Shown: positions 61,365 through 64,000 of the stretch, one piece after another | Layout of the letters: each line of letters opens with the position of its first letter | How positions within the stretch are numbered: position 1 is the stretch's first letter | From: Nitrososphaerota archaeon | GTDB taxonomy: Archaea > Thermoproteota > Nitrososphaeria > Nitrososphaerales > UBA57 | Assembly: GCA_024860875.1 (NCBI GenBank) | Contig: JACPSZ010000007.1 | Span: forward strand, 212,218-276,217 | Direction: 5' to 3' | DNA length: 64,000 nt | Program-made: the position numbers and the translations under genes | The notes under the pieces: generated by a model | What the model saw: the letters and a program-made list of their open reading frames with translations, nothing else | Database searches by the model: none | What the model was told of the DNA's origin: nothing

Positions 61365-61700
61365 AATGTGGTTTCTATTGACCATCAATAACGCGCGAGG
61401 CGAGCTACTGGCAGAATCAAGGTTGGGTATGATCGGCATCAGGAGGCAAACACGTACAAGGTAAGTATACAGACTATGTATCTGGGCGCAGCCCGAATAG
61501 TAATGGAAAGGGTGTCTGCAGGAATTGAAAGAAATCTTGTAATGAGGGAAACCGAACCACTGCTAGCCCTTGCCCAGTAACTGTGTTACCAGAATTCAAT
61601 CTTTCCTGATTTTCAAGTATAAACGGACGGGCCCTGCTGATTTTGAGGCCTAACACACGAGTGAAATTGTTTAGATATAACAAACGCGATGCCAGACTTG
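61365..61700 (+). pseudogene. Decayed copy of the exported-protein gene
   Basis: LTINNARGELLAESRL at 61377-61427 parallels LSLENTRGEIVAETSL of the gene at 60453, and NTYKVSIQTMYL in another frame near 61451 parallels NTYSVSLLI. The copy is frameshifted and lacks its front and end. Confidence 0.6.
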
Positions 61701-61706
61701 ACGGTA

Positions 61707-62126
61707 CTATATCTTAAAAGAAAAATGTACGGAAATGGGTTTATTGACTGCGTCTAGTCTAAGACCCACCGACTGAAGCATCTCGGCTGTTATATTGCTC
61801 AGATAAATCGAGAACTGCTCGTTTATCTCATGAACAACGCTGATTGAATGTTTATTTCCGTCTACTCTGTATTCGTAATTCGGAAATCTTACCATGGCGA
61901 CTCTCAAAAACTGTAACACGGTCCCTTTGTTTATTTGGCCATAAATATGTAAGACCATTTCCTGGGCGAAAATCTTTCCTATATTCTTTCCTATCTCGGC
62001 GGCTTTTTCGCTTCCTAAGCTTGCAAAAATCAGTCTTAGTGCATCTGGGCTCAGCGCGATAAACCTGAGCTCTTCTTCATACCTCCACCAACTAAGGTAC
62101 CTCTCCAGGAGCCTAGCAACTTGCAT
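61707..62126 (-). CDS. Ribbon-helix-helix regulator with helical domain; start unclear
   Basis: From ATG 62126 the protein is 139 residues, but the same frame extends upstream to about 62253 with KTESITLRLSAKHLDELRKL and SQKSNRSLN, a clear ribbon-helix-helix DNA-binding motif that must belong to it. No ATG, GTG or TTG occurs in that extension; a strong AGGAGG (62253-62258) precedes an ATC (62243) by 9 bp. Either a rare start or an upstream frameshift. The C-terminal helical part (LIFASLGSEKAAEIGKNIGK) recalls the neighbouring paralogs. Confidence 0.65.
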   Translation of the reverse strand: MQVARLLERYLSWWRYEEELRFIALSPDALRLIFASLGSEKAAEIGKNIGKIFAQEMVLHIYGQINKGTVLQFLRVAMVRFPNYEYRVDGNKHSISVVHEINEQFSIYLSNITAEMLQSVGLRLDAVNKPISVHFSFKI

Positions 62127-62402
62127 ATTCAGACTTCTGTTCGACTTCTGTGATAATTTCCGCAGCTCATCCAGATGTTTTGCACTTAGCCTTAACGTAA
62201 TGGATTCTGTCTTGTCCTTGGTTCCCCAATCTGGGTCAGAGATTCCTGCTCGCCTCCTATATCATTGCAAATGACTGCATATAATTTTATTGGGTGCACC
62301 GCATGTATTTTTTGCGATTTTTCCCAGAAATATCTGGCTAACACCAGAACATTGCATTGTAGACCCGGACAATATATACTGGATACCTAATGAATATCAT
62401 CA

Positions 62403-62696
62403 ATGGAACTTGAACTGCTCGTAGAGGATTTTGACGAACGGGGTCTCATAGTGCGCTCAGTCAACCGAACCCTATCCAGATGCCTAGGCACTACGGGCTG
62501 GGAATCGGTAAAGTATATGATAAAGAATAGATACAAGATTGATGCAGATTCGACAGACCTAATTGAGCAGTTTGATTCCTTCGAGAAGGCCTTAACCGGG
62601 ATATTCGAAAAAGGCACTATTATTCTAATAAAGGTTATTACTAGAGACCTCCAATTATTGGGAAGTACCAACAGAAAAATAGATATCACTAATTGA
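62403..62696 (+). CDS. KaiC-island small helical protein (paralog F)
   Basis: 97 residues: ELLVEDFDERGLIVRSVNRT, ESVKYMIKNRYKID, FDSFEKALTGIFEKGTIILI and VITRDLQLL. Helix order as in the other copies. Overlaps the next gene by 4 bp, so co-translated with it. Confidence 0.6.
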   Translation: MELELLVEDFDERGLIVRSVNRTLSRCLGTTGWESVKYMIKNRYKIDADSTDLIEQFDSFEKALTGIFEKGTIILIKVITRDLQLLGSTNRKIDITN

Positions 62697-63100
62697 TCTC
62701 AGGAAACTTTGTGCCGTCAGAAAAGGCCCTTAAATCTTTTCAGAAAACCTGTGAAGATGTCATTAATCTGGACGATAACATCCTGTATGTCCAAATCTTT
62801 GACTACCGTGGGGGAACACATGCTTTGGCTCAGAGGGAAGAGTTCACCAAACTTTTTCCAGCAGAACCTCCAGGCATACGCGATAAAATTGGTATCTGGA
62901 CTACAACTATCTGTAGCATCGCAGAGCAAGGAATTGAATTTCTGGGCTCGAACGATGGAATTCTCGTGATTTATAAGAACATGCTCGCCCTTATTATTCC
63001 TGTGAAGTCGTACGTGATGATCCTTACTCTATTATTGCGAAGGTCTACAAATGTCTTATACATTTTGAATATCGTGAAGAACCTTCTTGGACCAGACTAG
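62693..63100 (+). CDS. Roadblock/LC7-like protein
   Basis: 135 residues, TTG start. ILYVQIFDYRGGTHALAQRE opens a strand-turn-strand, then EQGIEFLGSNDGILVIYKNM and ALIIPVKSYVMILTLLLRRS. Same fold pattern as the gene at 43198, typical of archaeal roadblock-type regulators. Joined to paralog F. Confidence 0.55.
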   Translation: MISGNFVPSEKALKSFQKTCEDVINLDDNILYVQIFDYRGGTHALAQREEFTKLFPAEPPGIRDKIGIWTTTICSIAEQGIEFLGSNDGILVIYKNMLALIIPVKSYVMILTLLLRRSTNVLYILNIVKNLLGPD

Positions 63101-63265
63101 AGGATTGAGGCTTGCGGGATTTAGGAAGCCAATCATAAGAGCCTCCGAATCGAGGCGTGCGATTGCCGAGAATCCGAATCAAAACCTAATCTTTCTTGAT
63201 TTTCTAATATAGACGCAAAATCTGTATTCTTTATATATGGATAAACCAAAGATGAGGACTCGTGC

Positions 63266-63604
63266 ATGGTGCAATTTGCCCAAAGTGCGAATAAAGAATT
63301 CGCCAATATACTGAGCGATTCGATCCAAGAAGGGTTGAAGAATGCTATTGGTGAAAGTGGCATGCAAGCAGTCTTCTTTCATCTCGGCTTGTCTGAGCAT
63401 ATTGGGGATCCAGAAGCATTTCATCATGCTATGTATCCGTTGTTCAGAGACGGAACCACAGTACTCGAAAAGATAATTGTAAAGGAACTCTTTCGAAAGC
63501 TCAATGTGTCGGATTATTTTCTAGGGGACTTTGGTTTCCAGAAGTATGTCAGCTTCGCGAGGGAAAATTTCAAAATTAGAATGAATGGGGGAGAGCAGTT
63601 GTGA
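63266..63604 (+). CDS. KaiC-island small helical protein (paralog H)
   Basis: 112 residues: NKEFANILSDSIQEGLKNAI, GMQAVFFHLGL, FHHAMYPLFRDGTTVLEKII and VKELFRKLNVSDYFLG. Overlaps the next gene by 4 bp; a short operon with a winged-helix protein and a KaiC-like ATPase. Confidence 0.65.
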   Translation: MVQFAQSANKEFANILSDSIQEGLKNAIGESGMQAVFFHLGLSEHIGDPEAFHHAMYPLFRDGTTVLEKIIVKELFRKLNVSDYFLGDFGFQKYVSFARENFKIRMNGGEQL

Positions 63605-63897
63605 TTGATGCAAGCGAGATACTGAATAGGTTGCTTTCTTCGGAGGTCAAGGGAGACCTACTTGTCCTCTTTCGCAAGAATCCTGGAATCATCGATACAA
63701 TCGATGGCGTCGCACGAAGGATTGGAAGGACGGGTGACTCGATAGAAAACGATGTAAAAGACCTAGTAGACTTGGGTGTCCTTGAGAGGAAACAGGTCGG
63801 CAGGCTAGAAGCCATCTTTCTTGACCGCGCAAGGGACGGAGAAGTTCAACAGATCATCGGGAACTACCTGAATAGTATGAAGAAGAAGGAAGGGTGA
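63601..63897 (+). CDS. Winged-helix protein
   Basis: 98 residues, GTG start. LNRLLSSEVKGDLLVLFRKN, IIDTIDGVARRIGRTGDSIE (recognition helix), NDVKDLVDLGVLERKQVG wing and a basic tail. ArsR/MarR-like. It sits between paralog H and the KaiC-like gene with overlaps on both sides. Confidence 0.75.
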   Translation: MIDASEILNRLLSSEVKGDLLVLFRKNPGIIDTIDGVARRIGRTGDSIENDVKDLVDLGVLERKQVGRLEAIFLDRARDGEVQQIIGNYLNSMKKKEG

Positions 63898-64000
63898 TGC
63901 GGATGGTAAGAGTAAGAACAGGGATATCAGATCTCGATAAGATGCTCGGGGGAGGCTTCATGGAGGGAGATGCCGTGTTACTAGCTGGTAGTGCCGGGAC
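63897..64000 (+). CDS. KaiC/RecA-like ATPase (5' part only)
   Basis: The first 34 codons before the window edge. VRVRTGISDLDKMLGGGF then LLAGSAGT is the standard start of KaiC-like P-loop ATPases, with Walker A GSAGTGK-type beginning at the edge. KaiC-like ATPases are proposed signal hubs in archaea. ATG overlaps the stop of the previous gene. Confidence 0.85.
   Translation, partial: MRMVRVRTGISDLDKMLGGGFMEGDAVLLAGSAG

Noticed and set aside
61390-61398. CGCGCG at the exported-protein copy
   Set aside because: Explained by coding for N-A-R-G-E and not an exact GCGCGC.
1-64000. CRISPR arrays, rRNA genes, complete insertion sequences
   Set aside because: No regularly spaced repeats, no rRNA-like sequence and no transposase gene were seen anywhere in the window.

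Overview
The window is archaeal. It encodes EF-1alpha, a proteasome alpha subunit, aIF2-alpha, Nop10, Sec61-beta, a GPN-loop GTPase and the archaeal form of the shikimate pathway. Many genes have GTG/TTG starts, promoters are TATA-like about 25 bp before the start codon (leaderless transcripts), and an elongator tRNA-Met appears to carry several introns. Zinc-type ferredoxin, DUF2070, mannosylglycerate synthesis, a two-subunit methylmalonyl-CoA mutase with its GTPase, and clusters of KaiC-type signalling genes fit the Thermoproteota, most likely a Thaumarchaeota/Nitrososphaeria-like lineage. The placement is an inference; no rRNA gene is present.

Layout. 1-1.5 kb: 3' part of a membrane DUF835 sensor gene running off the left edge. 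1.9-12 kb: a tight ten-gene aromatic amino acid operon (aspartate kinase, ADH synthase, DHQ synthase II, aroD, aroE, GHMP shikimate kinase, aroA, aroC, a chorismate mutase-aminotransferase fusion, tyrA). 12-29.4 kb: conserved core genes: EF-1alpha, Dph6-like protein, methylmalonyl-CoA mutase with MeaB, GPN GTPase, CinA-like protein, Sec61-beta, DUF2070, tRNA-Met, Nop10-aIF2alpha, proteasome alpha. Two gene-free stretches here (17.6 and 18.5 kb) fold into convincing RNA-like structures.

29.4-48 kb is an accessory region: MscS channel, glycosyltransferases, mannosylglycerate genes, UPF0182 protein, rhomboid, trehalose-type genes, and between them long spacers with decayed gene pieces (DUF2958, GIY-YIG, MscS, zinc ribbon), tiny ORFs, a 118-bp perfect inverted repeat and a striking concentration of GCGCGC motifs. 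48-58 kb: a TreS-maltokinase fusion, a methyltransferase/prenyl synthase pair, an orphan BrxL-like AAA+ protein lacking a Lon domain, and a cation/proton antiporter. 58.6-59 kb: tRNA-Val next to a possible integrase remnant. 59.3-64 kb: a signalling island with four related small helical proteins, ribbon-helix-helix and winged-helix regulators, a roadblock-like protein and the start of a KaiC/RecA-like ATPase.

How the genes work together: the operon at 2-12 kb makes chorismate from aspartate semialdehyde and carries it to prephenate and onward to tyrosine/phenylalanine. The accessory region is dominated by osmolyte synthesis (mannosylglycerate, trehalose) and osmotic release channels (two MscS-type genes plus a wreck of a third), suggesting an organism of fluctuating salinity or desiccation. 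The most unusual signals are the GCGCGC-marked spacers, a pair of tiny lysine-rich peptide genes sharing a 21-bp promoter block, the structured RNA candidates, the multiply interrupted tRNA-Met and the KaiC-linked paralog family. All family names come from reading sequence by eye; no database search was run.
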